DNA of 64,000 nt from Actinomadura opuntiae. GTDB taxonomy: Bacteria > Actinomycetota > Actinomycetes > Streptosporangiales > Streptosporangiaceae. The position numbers and the translations under genes are program-made. The DNA is taken from positions 186,001 through 250,000 of the forward strand of contig NZ_JASNWF010000004.1 in NCBI RefSeq assembly GCF_030283205.1, read 5' to 3'. Position 1 is the stretch's first letter. Each line of letters opens with the position of its first letter. The notes beneath the pieces are model-generated. The model ran no database searches and was not told the origin of the DNA. It saw only the letters and a list, made by a program, of their open reading frames with translations. Below are positions 33,850 to 41,336 of the stretch, piece after piece.

Positions 33850-35337
33850 TCAGGCCGCGATCTTCAGCTGCGCGAGGAACTCGTTGAGGTCGGGCCACAG
33901 CTTCCGGTGCGTGTTCGGCAGCGACGCGAAGACCGTCGCGGGCGTCTTGCGCCCGGTGTCGATCACCGCGGTCGCCACGATCTCGCCCGTCGCCCGCACC
34001 CCGGCCCGCTTGTAGGTCAGGTACGAGGCGATCAGCCAGCCCTTGTGCCCGCCGATGTCGAGCGGCTGCGACGCCAGCGGCGCCGACTTGTGCGGGAACG
34101 AGTAGTACTGCTCCTCGTAGCCCTGCGCCGCGAGCGCCGTGGTCTTCTTGACGCTCCCCGGCCCCCGGTAGGACCCGAGCAGCGTCGGCGCCAGCGTCCC
34201 GGTGAGGAGCTGGCCGTACCACATCTGCTGGCCGTGCCGCTCGGTCACCACGATCTGCTGCCCCGACCAGCCGGGCGTGCTCAGCTTGTTCTTCTTGGTC
34301 GGCAGCTGCCACGGCGCGGCGAGCCGCGGGTACGACAGCCCGGACGCCGCGTCCGTCAGCCGGCCGGCGATCCGGCTCGGCTTGCCGGCGAACCGCTTGA
34401 GCCGCCGGTCCGCCGGGACCGTGACCCGCGGCGCCTCGGGCTGCTGCGCGGCGCCCGTCGGCCCCGGCTTGGCGCCCGTGTCCGCCGCGACGTCGTCGCT
34501 CCTGTGCGTCATGTAGTAGACGCCGCCGGCCGCCAGCAGCGCCACCACCAGCAGGCCCACGCCGCCGATCAGCACCAGCCGGGACCGGCCGCCGCCCTCG
34601 TCGAGCAGGTCGTCGGACCCGCGGGGCGAGCCGCCTAGCTTGGCGTCCGCCGCGGCCTCGTCGGCCATCCACTCCGGCATCTGCCAGTTGCCGCTGCTCG
34701 GCTTGCCGGCCTTCGCCGGGCCCGACAGCCCGACCTGCACCGCGGGCCCCTCCTCCGCGCCGGCCGAGCCGGGGCCGTCCTCGAACAGCGAGCCCTCCCA
34801 GCCGGGCGGCTCCTGCCCGTGCTCGGGCGGCTCCTCCTGCTCCCGCGCGGGGACGGGCGCGACGCGCACGTCCTCGGCGTCCGGCAGCTCGCCCCCGGCC
34901 TCGGTCTCGTCCGCGGGATCCGCCTCATAGGCGGGGCCAGCGTGATAGGCGGGCCCGGCGTCCTGCGCCGGCTGGGGCGGCTGGGCCGGCTGGGGCGTTC
35001 CCCAGCCGGGCGCGGGCCGCTCCTCGTATCCGGGCCGGGACGCCTCCGGCGCATACCCGGCCTCCGGCTCCTGCTCGTACGCGGCCTCGGACTCCGGCTC
35101 CTGCTCCGGGGCGCCCCGTTCGACCTTGCCCCAGACGTCGTGCGCCGGCTCCTCGCCGGACTCGGAGAACTCGGTCCGGCCCTGCGGTGCGGGCATGAAA
35201 ACCTCGGGCATCTTCGGCTCGGAGGAGACCACCTGCGGACCGGTCGCGCGTCCCGCGTCCGGCGCCGCCGGCCGTTCCGCCGCGTCGCTCTCGCTCATGT
35301 CGGTCCAGCGCCCCCGGCGCTCCCCCTGATCGGACAT
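33850..35337 (-). CDS. Single-pass membrane protein with acidic disordered N terminus
   Basis: About 495 residues. Residues 1-255 are Glu/Pro/Ala/Gly-rich and repetitive (YEQEPEAGY, AYHAGPAYEADPA), clearly disordered and cytoplasmic. One membrane helix follows at about 262-285 (LVLIGGVGLLVVALLAAGGV). The extracytoplasmic domain of about 200 residues contains SGLSYPRLAAPWQLPTKK and GHKGWLIASYLTY. Actinobacteria have many such proteins of unknown role. ATG 35337 is used; ATG further in at residue 14 is possible. It is flanked by unrelated genes on the same strand. Confidence 0.65.
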   Translation of the reverse strand: MSDQGERRGRWTDMSESDAAERPAAPDAGRATGPQVVSSEPKMPEVFMPAPQGRTEFSESGEEPAHDVWGKVERGAPEQEPESEAAYEQEPEAGYAPEASRPGYEERPAPGWGTPQPAQPPQPAQDAGPAYHAGPAYEADPADETEAGGELPDAEDVRVAPVPAREQEEPPEHGQEPPGWEGSLFEDGPGSAGAEEGPAVQVGLSGPAKAGKPSSGNWQMPEWMADEAAADAKLGGSPRGSDDLLDEGGGRSRLVLIGGVGLLVVALLAAGGVYYMTHRSDDVAADTGAKPGPTGAAQQPEAPRVTVPADRRLKRFAGKPSRIAGRLTDAASGLSYPRLAAPWQLPTKKNKLSTPGWSGQQIVVTERHGQQMWYGQLLTGTLAPTLLGSYRGPGSVKKTTALAAQGYEEQYYSFPHKSAPLASQPLDIGGHKGWLIASYLTYKRAGVRATGEIVATAVIDTGRKTPATVFASLPNTHRKLWPDLNEFLAQLKIAA

Positions 35338-35411
35338 GCGGAACACGGTACGCGAAGATCATTCATTTCGTTCCGCGGGTCATCACGCTGAGGACACATC
35401 TTCCTATCGCC

Positions 35412-36305
35412 TCAGTGGCGGCCGGCGACCCCGCCGTCACCGGCCGTGAGCACCGGGCCGTCCGCGAGCCGCTCCCTCGCCAGCAGTGTCGCGCCCGCCA
35501 CCGCGCCCGGCATCGCGAGGACCGCGCCGAACGGGATGAGAAAGACCACAAAGGTCGCGGCGCCGAACCCGACCACGAGCGGCCGGTCGGCCTTCAGCCG
35601 CGCGAACCGCTCCCGGCGCCGCAGCCCGCGCCGCTCCAGCGCGATCGACGTCAGCTCGCCCGCCAGGAAGTAGCCCGACACCAGGGCCGCGATGACCGGC
35701 ACCACCGTCTGCCCCACCACCGGTAGGAACCCGGCGGCGAAGAACACCACCGCGAACAGCAGCGCGACGAGGCCGAGCAGCAGCGCGTCCTTGATCGCAC
35801 GCCCGATCTGCACCAGCAGCGGGACGTCCGGATCCGGCGGCGCGCCGCCTTGCGACTCCTCCACCCGCACCGCGATCGCCTCGTAGAACGGGTCGCCGAC
35901 CAGCAGCGTCACCGCGGTGAAGGTGAGGACCGCGAGGAACACCGACGCCCCGTAGATCGCGATCCCCGCGACCACGCGGGCCGAGTCCCGCGCCCCTTCC
36001 GACCAGCCGTCCGCGAACGGCGTCACCCATCCGGACAGGTCGTCCAGGTAGAACGCCAGCGTGACCAGCGCGGCGGCATAGGCGGCCAGCACGATCAGCG
36101 CGGGGATCAGCCCGAACGCCCACTGCGCCGGGTTCCGCGCGGTCCAGCCGATGCCGCGCAGCAGATAGCCGACACCGTTGAGCAGGTCCTTGACCGCCGA
36201 CGGCCTGGGCTCGGCCGGACTCTGCGATCCCGGTGCCGGGATCGGCGGCCGCGGCCCGGGCGGCCGGTTCCTCGGGGCGGGCTGGTTCGGGGGGACGGCG
36301 CTCAC
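35412..36305 (-). CDS. EI24 domain (CysZ-like) membrane protein
   Basis: A 297-residue protein with a Pro-rich N-terminal 35 residues, then the EI24/CysZ pattern: an amphipathic segment (DLLNGVGYLLRGIGWTARNP), long hydrophobic helices at about 60-85, 110-140, 180-205 and 205-230, and the conserved GDPFYEAIAVRVEE loop. CysZ relatives form sulfate channels, but many actinobacterial EI24 proteins have no known substrate. GTG 36305 is the start. It follows the SDR gene end by 12 bp on the same strand but shares no obvious function with it. Confidence 0.78.
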   Translation of the reverse strand: MSAVPPNQPAPRNRPPGPRPPIPAPGSQSPAEPRPSAVKDLLNGVGYLLRGIGWTARNPAQWAFGLIPALIVLAAYAAALVTLAFYLDDLSGWVTPFADGWSEGARDSARVVAGIAIYGASVFLAVLTFTAVTLLVGDPFYEAIAVRVEESQGGAPPDPDVPLLVQIGRAIKDALLLGLVALLFAVVFFAAGFLPVVGQTVVPVIAALVSGYFLAGELTSIALERRGLRRRERFARLKADRPLVVGFGAATFVVFLIPFGAVLAMPGAVAGATLLARERLADGPVLTAGDGGVAGRH

Positions 36306-36316
36306 ACGCCCACAGC

Positions 36317-37186
36317 CTAGCGAGGAGGAAGGCCCACCAGACGGGCCGATTGCTCCCAGACCGCCCGGCGGAGCACCTCGTTCTTCAGCGGCCCCGCCTC
36401 CGGCACCAGCCCGGCGCCCGGCGTCGAGCTGTAGAAGCCGCCGGTGCGTCCTTCGAACTCCTCGTCCAGCGCGAGCTTCAGCGCCATCCGCGCGCCCTGC
36501 GCCGGCGTCCGCATCACGGGCGTGTGCGACAGCAGCCCGCCGATCCGCGCGTTCCCCGGCAGCTCCCGGGTCAGGCCGGTCGCGACGAAGCCGGGGCACA
36601 TCGCGTTCACCGTGACGCCGCTGCCCTCCAGCCGCCGCGCCAGCTCCTGCGCGAACAGGATGTTCATCAGCTTCGACCGCCCGTACACCCGCAGCGACCC
36701 GGCCGCCCGGTAGCTTCCGGGCTCGGCCATCCGGGCCGGGTCCAGCCGGTCGGCGAACCGGTGGGCCTCGGACGCGACGATCACGATCCGCGACGGCGCC
36801 GCCTTCTCCAGCGGGCCGAGCAGCAGGTTCGTCAGCAGGAACGGGCCGAGATGGTTGGTCGCGACCATCCGGTCGAAGCCGTCCGCGCTCTCCTTCGCCC
36901 GCATCATGTGCACGCCCGCGTTGTCGACCAGCACGTCCAGCCGGTCGAACCGCTCCTCCAGCGACGCCGCCACCCGCCGCACGTCCTGGAGCGCGGACAG
37001 GTCGGCGAGGAACGTCTCGATCCGCGCGCCCGGCACGTCCGCGGTCAGCTCCTCCACCGCGGCCCGGCCGCGCATCTCGCTGCGGCACACGATCCCGACG
37101 AGGAACCCCGCGCGCGCCAGCCCGCGCGCGATCTCCTTACCGATCCCGGACGTCCCCCCGGTCACGATCGCGATCTTGTTCCTCAT
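36317..37186 (-). CDS. Short-chain dehydrogenase/reductase
   Basis: A 289-residue SDR. TGGTSGIGKEIA (about 9-20) is the Rossmann TGxxxGIG motif, VDNAGVH the NNAG equivalent, VIVASEAHRF carries the catalytic Ser and YGRSK (about 166-170) the Tyr-x3-Lys pair. The CRSEMRG after strand 2 suggests NADP(H). It resembles the retinol-dehydrogenase/WW-oxidoreductase-like group common in lipid and steroid metabolism. It is divergent from the F420-type oxidoreductase across a 142-bp region containing a perfect KstR-like box, so co-regulation is possible. Confidence 0.83.
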   Translation of the reverse strand: MRNKIAIVTGGTSGIGKEIARGLARAGFLVGIVCRSEMRGRAAVEELTADVPGARIETFLADLSALQDVRRVAASLEERFDRLDVLVDNAGVHMMRAKESADGFDRMVATNHLGPFLLTNLLLGPLEKAAPSRIVIVASEAHRFADRLDPARMAEPGSYRAAGSLRVYGRSKLMNILFAQELARRLEGSGVTVNAMCPGFVATGLTRELPGNARIGGLLSHTPVMRTPAQGARMALKLALDEEFEGRTGGFYSSTPGAGLVPEAGPLKNEVLRRAVWEQSARLVGLPPR

Positions 37187-37302
37187 CCCTCCACCGAACC
37201 ACCGCGCGGAAGGGCCGAGCAAGGGGGGACTGTGAGTTCTTGCACAAGCCGTGATCCGGGCGCGCCGGACCGCCGCCGCCGGGATCGTCTCTGGCCTCGA
37301 AC

Positions 37303-37316
37303 TGAAACCGGTTCTA
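37303..37316. promoter_or_regulatory. KstR-like operator, site 5 (all fixed positions match)
   Basis: tgaaaccggttcta matches all eight fixed positions of TNNAACNNGTTNNA and ends 12 bp before the ATG of the luciferase-like gene, in the divergent region shared with the SDR gene. At this distance it would cover the transcription start. Confidence 0.6.
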
Positions 37317-37328
37317 CTATCGGTCGCC

Positions 37329-38204
37329 ATGAGGTTCACCTACGCCGAGGCGATGACCGACCCGTCGTTCTACCTGCCGCTGGCCCGCGCCGCCGAGGCG
37401 GCCGGCTACACGAGCATGTCGGTGGCCGACTCGCTGGTCTATCCGCGCGAGTCCGACTCGACCTACCCCTACACCGCCGACGGGAACCGGGAGTTCCTCG
37501 AGGACAAGGCCTTCATCGAGACGTTCACGCTGATCGCCGCCATGGGCGCGGTGACCAGCACGCTCCGCTTCACCCCGTTCGTCCTCAAGCTCGCCGTCCG
37601 GCCGCCCGTGCTGGTGGCCAAGCAGGCCACCTCGATCGCCTGCCTCACCGGCGGGCGGCTCGGCCTCGGCGTCGGCCTCAGCCCGTGGCGCGAGGACTTC
37701 CAGGTGATGGGCGTGCCGTGGGAGCGGCGCGGGAAGCGGATGGACGAGGCCGTCGACATCGTCCGCGGCCTGGCCGCCGGAGGCTACTTCGAGTACCACG
37801 GCGAGTTCTTCGACATCCCGGCCATCAAGATGACCCCGGCGCCCGCCGAGCCGATCCCGATCCTGATCGGCGGGCACAGCGAGGGTGCGCTTCGGCGCGC
37901 CGCCGTGCGCGGCGACGGCTGGATGCACGGCGGCGGCCAGGACGACCTCGACGACCTGCTCGCCCGCCTCAACCGGATCCGCGAGGCCGAGGGCACGGCC
38001 GACCGGCCCTTCGAGGTGCACGTCATCTCCCCCGAGGCCTACAGCGTCGACGGCGTGAGGCGGCTGGAGGACAAGGGCGTCACCGACGTGATCGTCGGCT
38101 TCCGGCTGCCCTACATCAAGGGTCCCGACACCGAGCCGCTGGACAAGAAGATCGCGAGCCTGGAGCGGTTCGCCGAGTCGGTCATCGCGAAGGCGAACGG
38201 CTGA
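37329..38204 (+). CDS. LLM-class F420-dependent oxidoreductase
   Basis: A 291-residue luciferase-like TIM-barrel protein. Seen: MRFTYAEAMTDPSFYLPLAR start, the nonprolyl-cis region, LTGGRLGLGVGLSPWREDF (about 104-122) that binds the cofactor phosphate and EPIPILIGGHSEGALRRAA (about 177-195). Actinobacterial members of this class usually use coenzyme F420 and act on lipids, steroids or aldehydes. No good Shine-Dalgarno precedes ATG 37329 and the KstR-like box is very close, so the mRNA may be leaderless. It is followed after 31 bp by an NTF2-fold gene. Confidence 0.83.
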   Translation: MRFTYAEAMTDPSFYLPLARAAEAAGYTSMSVADSLVYPRESDSTYPYTADGNREFLEDKAFIETFTLIAAMGAVTSTLRFTPFVLKLAVRPPVLVAKQATSIACLTGGRLGLGVGLSPWREDFQVMGVPWERRGKRMDEAVDIVRGLAAGGYFEYHGEFFDIPAIKMTPAPAEPIPILIGGHSEGALRRAAVRGDGWMHGGGQDDLDDLLARLNRIREAEGTADRPFEVHVISPEAYSVDGVRRLEDKGVTDVIVGFRLPYIKGPDTEPLDKKIASLERFAESVIAKANG

Positions 38205-38213
38205 CCGGAAAAC

Positions 38214-38227
38214 GAGAACACGTTACA
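38214..38227. promoter_or_regulatory. KstR-like operator, site 6 (one mismatch)
   Basis: gagaacacgttaca matches seven of eight fixed positions of TNNAACNNGTTNNA and lies 8 bp before the ATG of the NTF2-fold gene. Confidence 0.4.
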
Positions 38228-38235
38228 GTTCGGCC

Positions 38236-38673
38236 ATGGACGCCCTCATCTGGCACGCCCCCGACGCCGACCACCCCGCCCGCCGCGCCGCCCGCGCCTC
38301 CATGACCGCCGTCGGCTCCGGACGCCGGGACGAGTGGCTGGACCTGTTCGCCCCCGACGCCCTCGTCGAGGACCCCGTCGGCCCGTCCTTCCTCGACCCC
38401 TCCGGCGCCGGCCACCGCGGCCGCGACGGCATCGGCGCCTTCTGGGACTCCTTCATCGCCACCATCAGCGGCTTCCGCTTCGAGATCAACGACTCGTTCG
38501 CCAACGGCCCGTGCTGCGCCAACGTGGCCACCATCACCACGACCATGGGCGACGGGTCCACCATGACCATCGACTGCATCCTCATCTACACCGTCGACGA
38601 CGCCGGCCTCATCACCTCGCTGCGCGCCCACTGGGAACCGGACCGCGCCATGGCCACCCTCAAAAAGAGCTGA
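38236..38673 (+). CDS. NTF2-like (SnoaL/ketosteroid-isomerase fold) protein
   Basis: A 145-residue protein. RRDEWLDLFAPDALVEDPVG (about 31-50) and HRGRDGIGAFWDSFI are the classic NTF2/SnoaL opening, with Asp/Glu near the pocket mouth, and the C terminus ends SLRAHWEPDRAMATL. The fold includes delta5-3-ketosteroid isomerases and limonene-epoxide hydrolases. The KstR-like site and the preceding F420-type oxidoreductase suggest a steroid-like substrate, but no residue seen here proves isomerase activity. It converges with the cyclase-like gene with only 2 bp between stops. Confidence 0.75.
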   Translation: MDALIWHAPDADHPARRAARASMTAVGSGRRDEWLDLFAPDALVEDPVGPSFLDPSGAGHRGRDGIGAFWDSFIATISGFRFEINDSFANGPCCANVATITTTMGDGSTMTIDCILIYTVDDAGLITSLRAHWEPDRAMATLKKS

Positions 38674-38675
38674 GC

Positions 38676-39653
38676 TCAGGGACCGCCCGGCGGCAGCAGC
38701 AGCCGGGCGGTCGTCCGCTCCAGCCGCTGCACCGCCATCGACTCCCCGGCGAACCCCCGCACCGCCTGCAGGAACTGCTGCAGGCCGCCCGGGTAGTCCA
38801 GGCACGTCCGCAAGATGGCGAACAGGTCCCCCCTGGCCTCCGGCGCCCGCGGGATCACCCCCGCGATGACCGGCGGCAACGCCCCGACCAGCTGCTCGCG
38901 ACCCCGCTCGTTGCGCATCTGCGGGATGTCCATCAGGTCGTCCACCATCCGGAAGAGCATCGGCACCGGTACCTCCGCCGGCGGCGGCCCGTCCGGCACG
39001 CTCCGGACGCCGTCCCACACCGCCGGCGGGGCGGCGGCCGGACGCGTCCCCGGCACCATGATCCAGGCGTCGCCGACCGTCTCCTTCACCCGGACGCCGA
39101 CCCGGTAGTAGTCGTCGGGATCGACGAGCCCCCGGCCGTGGCTCACCACGTCCTCATAGACCCGCTCGGAGACGATCACCGCGATCCCGGTCTCCGCGGC
39201 GGCCACCGCCTCCTTCAGCGGCGGCGCGTCCAGCAGCCGGAACGCGTGCGTCAGCGCCGTGCTGACGACGCCGTGCTCGTCCGACTCGGCCTGCCCCACG
39301 TTGACCGCCACCCGCAGCCGCATCAGCGCGGCCTCGCTGGACGCCCGGTTGTGCTGCCGCACCTCCGCGCGCAGCCGCTCGACCACCGTCGTCAGCAGCA
39401 GCTCGATCCGCACGTCGGGCGGCAGGACGACCATGACCCCGTCGCCGCGGTCCTCGTGGTAGCAGTCGTCGAGCCGCACCCCGGCGCCGTCCGCCAGGCT
39501 CCGGTCGAGCCCCTCGTACATCGCCCGCCGCACCCGCACCCGCACCGGATCGACCCGCGACGCGGCACTGAACCCGGCGATGTCGCACACCAGGAACCCG
39601 CACAGACCCCCCGGCCGCCACCCCCGCCCGGCCGCCCGCGCCACCTCCCCCAT
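38676..39653 (-). CDS. Nucleotide-cyclase-like protein with C-terminal EAD2 domain
   Basis: A 325-residue protein. Residues about 18-145 follow class III nucleotidyl cyclases: CDIAGFSAASR (first metal Asp at 24), EDRGDGVMVVLPP (second Asp at 71), RLRVAVNVGQ. The later N-x-x-x-R transition-state pair is only partly kept (THAFRLLDAP). Residues about 235-315 (MVDDLMDIPQMRNERGREQL ... LRTCLDYPGGLQQFLQAV) match effector-associated domain 2, a homotypic adaptor of bacterial conflict systems, and align well with the N terminus of the VMAP protein at 46528-48000. ATG 39653 follows GGGGAGCGG. It lies divergently upstream of the fxsA-fxsB pair; likely a signalling or effector protein recruited through EAD2. 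Confidence 0.75.
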   Translation of the reverse strand: MGEVARAAGRGWRPGGLCGFLVCDIAGFSAASRVDPVRVRVRRAMYEGLDRSLADGAGVRLDDCYHEDRGDGVMVVLPPDVRIELLLTTVVERLRAEVRQHNRASSEAALMRLRVAVNVGQAESDEHGVVSTALTHAFRLLDAPPLKEAVAAAETGIAVIVSERVYEDVVSHGRGLVDPDDYYRVGVRVKETVGDAWIMVPGTRPAAAPPAVWDGVRSVPDGPPPAEVPVPMLFRMVDDLMDIPQMRNERGREQLVGALPPVIAGVIPRAPEARGDLFAILRTCLDYPGGLQQFLQAVRGFAGESMAVQRLERTTARLLLPPGGP

Positions 39654-39878
39654 GGACCGCTCCCCTTCCCGCGACACCGACTCCCCCAGCGTCCCCGCCC
39701 CCCGACACCACCGGCAACCCCGGCCCCGAAAAATCCCCGGCGCGTCTTCCCCGGATCGTCGCCTCCGGAGCGCGCCCGTCTCTATGATCGTCACGTCGCG
39801 GGACTAGGCTGTTGCGCCTTAGCCCGCAAAAGCGCGACACCATTTCCAATTTCGCAGGACATAGAGGGGGAGGCGGCC

Positions 39879-40073
39879 GTGCCGGGTACTCATGGCAGCG
39901 CATCGGAGTCGGGCGTTCTCGCAGTCTCCCTTCCCGGTTCCCAGCCCTCGCTCACGGACCTGGAGCGCGTGCGCCCCGCGGAAGGCACCGTCCTGGAGGC
40001 GGCCGTCCGCCGCGCCCGCGACGAGCGCCGCGCCCGCAAAGTGATCGTGGCCGGCTTCGACAACAGGGCGTGA
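39879..40073 (+). CDS. fxsA: FxsA-like precursor peptide ending FDNRA
   Basis: A 64-residue peptide starting at GTG 39879 behind a strong GGGGGAGG ribosome site. It has a leader with SLPGSQPSLTDLERVRP (17-33), a basic helix (VLEAAVRRARDERRARK, 38-54) and the terminus VIVAGFDNRA. FxSxx-COOH peptides, the substrates of FxsB radical SAM enzymes, end in Phe-x-Ser-x-x; this one has the same spacing but Asn in place of Ser (F60-D-N-R-A). FxsB enzymes link the aromatic ring to the third residue of such motifs to give a three-residue cyclophane, and Asn is an accepted partner in related triceptides. It overlaps fxsB by GTGA. Identity as substrate is inferred. Confidence 0.8.
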   Translation: MPGTHGSASESGVLAVSLPGSQPSLTDLERVRPAEGTVLEAAVRRARDERRARKVIVAGFDNRA

Positions 40074-41293
40074 GCCCGCGCACCGGAGTTCCCGAGTGGC
40101 CGCTCGCCGGGCTGGACGTCCCCGGGCTGGCGGCACGCGGGTGGCGTCCCGTGCCCTTCTCGGAGTTCGTTCTCAAAATCCACGGCCGCTGCAATTTGGC
40201 GTGCGACTACTGCTACGTCTACGAGGGCGCGGACCAGTCGTGGCGGACGCGGCCGCGCGCGATGCCGCCGGACGTGGTCGCCGCCACGGCCGCCAGGCTG
40301 GGCGAGCACGTCCGCGAGCACGCGCTGTCCGAGGTGACGGTCGTCCTGCACGGCGGTGAACCGCTGCTGGCGGGACGGGCGGCGATCGCCGCCGTCATCG
40401 AACGGCTGCGCGCGGCGGTGCCGTCCGGCTGCGAGGTCGAGGTGTGCACCCAGACGAACGGGGTGCTGCTCACCGACGCGACGCTGGCGATGCTCGAAGA
40501 CCACGACGTGGGAGTGTCGGTCAGCCTCGACGGCGACCGCGAGGGGCACGACCGGCACCGGCTCCGTGCCGACGGGCGCGGCAGCCACGCCGAGGTCATG
40601 CGCGGGCTGAACCGGCTCGCCGGTGCGCATCGGCGGCTCTACCGCGGCCTGCTGTGCACCATCGACCTCGACAACGATCCGGTCCGGACGTACGAGGCCC
40701 TCATCGAGACCGGCCCCCCGCGCATCGACTTCCTGCTTCCGCACGGGACCTGGACCGCGCCGCCGCCCCGCCGGCCGGCCGACGGCGTCGGCGCGCCCTA
40801 CGCCGAGTGGCTGATCGAGGTTTTCGACCGCTGGTACCACGCGCCCCGCAAGGAGACCGGCGTCCGGCTGTTCGAGGAGATCCTCAACCTGCTGCTCGGG
40901 GCGCAGAGCCGCAGCGAGAACATCGGCCTGTCTCCGGTCGCGATGGTCGTCGTCGACACCGACGGGACGCTCCAGCAGGTCGACACGCTGAAGACCTCGT
41001 ACGCGGGAGCGCCCGAGACCGGTCTCAACGTCTTCGACGGCGGCTTCGACGACGCGCTCTGGCATCCCGGCGTGGTCGCCCGCCAGATCGGTGCGGACGC
41101 GTTGGCGGACACGTGCAGGGCGTGCACGATCCGCGACGTCTGCGGCGGCGGCGCCTACGCGCACCGGTACCGGGAAGGGCACGGTTACCGCAACCCCTCG
41201 GTGTACTGCCCCGACCTCATGTCGCTGATCGGGCACATCGGGCGGACCGTCCAGCACGACCTCGCGCTCGCCACGGCCGCGCCGAGCCGCTGA
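40070..41293 (+). CDS. fxsB: FxsB-type radical SAM/SPASM peptide maturase
   Basis: A 407-residue radical SAM enzyme. The 4Fe-4S motif CNLACDYC (C41, C45, C48) follows the family-typical WRPVPFSEFVLKIHGR. VVLHGGEPLL (SAM glycine region) and TQTNGVLL come next. The C-terminal SPASM-like cluster region is CRACTIRDVCGGGAYAHRYR then GYRNPSVYC, as in FxsB. The enzyme is expected to install an aryl-to-side-chain C-C crosslink in the FxsA core. It starts at GTG 40070 within the end of fxsA, so production of substrate and enzyme is coupled. It shares all major blocks with the second FxsB at 54926-56158. Confidence 0.88.
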   Translation: MSPRTGVPEWPLAGLDVPGLAARGWRPVPFSEFVLKIHGRCNLACDYCYVYEGADQSWRTRPRAMPPDVVAATAARLGEHVREHALSEVTVVLHGGEPLLAGRAAIAAVIERLRAAVPSGCEVEVCTQTNGVLLTDATLAMLEDHDVGVSVSLDGDREGHDRHRLRADGRGSHAEVMRGLNRLAGAHRRLYRGLLCTIDLDNDPVRTYEALIETGPPRIDFLLPHGTWTAPPPRRPADGVGAPYAEWLIEVFDRWYHAPRKETGVRLFEEILNLLLGAQSRSENIGLSPVAMVVVDTDGTLQQVDTLKTSYAGAPETGLNVFDGGFDDALWHPGVVARQIGADALADTCRACTIRDVCGGGAYAHRYREGHGYRNPSVYCPDLMSLIGHIGRTVQHDLALATAAPSR

Positions 41294-41336
41294 CCGGCGG
41301 GTTCACGCAGCCGGCGGCATCACAGGGCAGGCGGCA

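Noticed and set aside
30161..34015. 1284-codon open frame on the plus strand
   Set aside because: Runs antisense across the membrane-protein and dehydrogenase genes; no ribosome site or recognisable motif.
39805..39810. TAGGCT as -10 element for fxsA-fxsB
   Set aside because: No acceptable -35 hexamer at 16-19 bp upstream, so the promoter cannot be placed.
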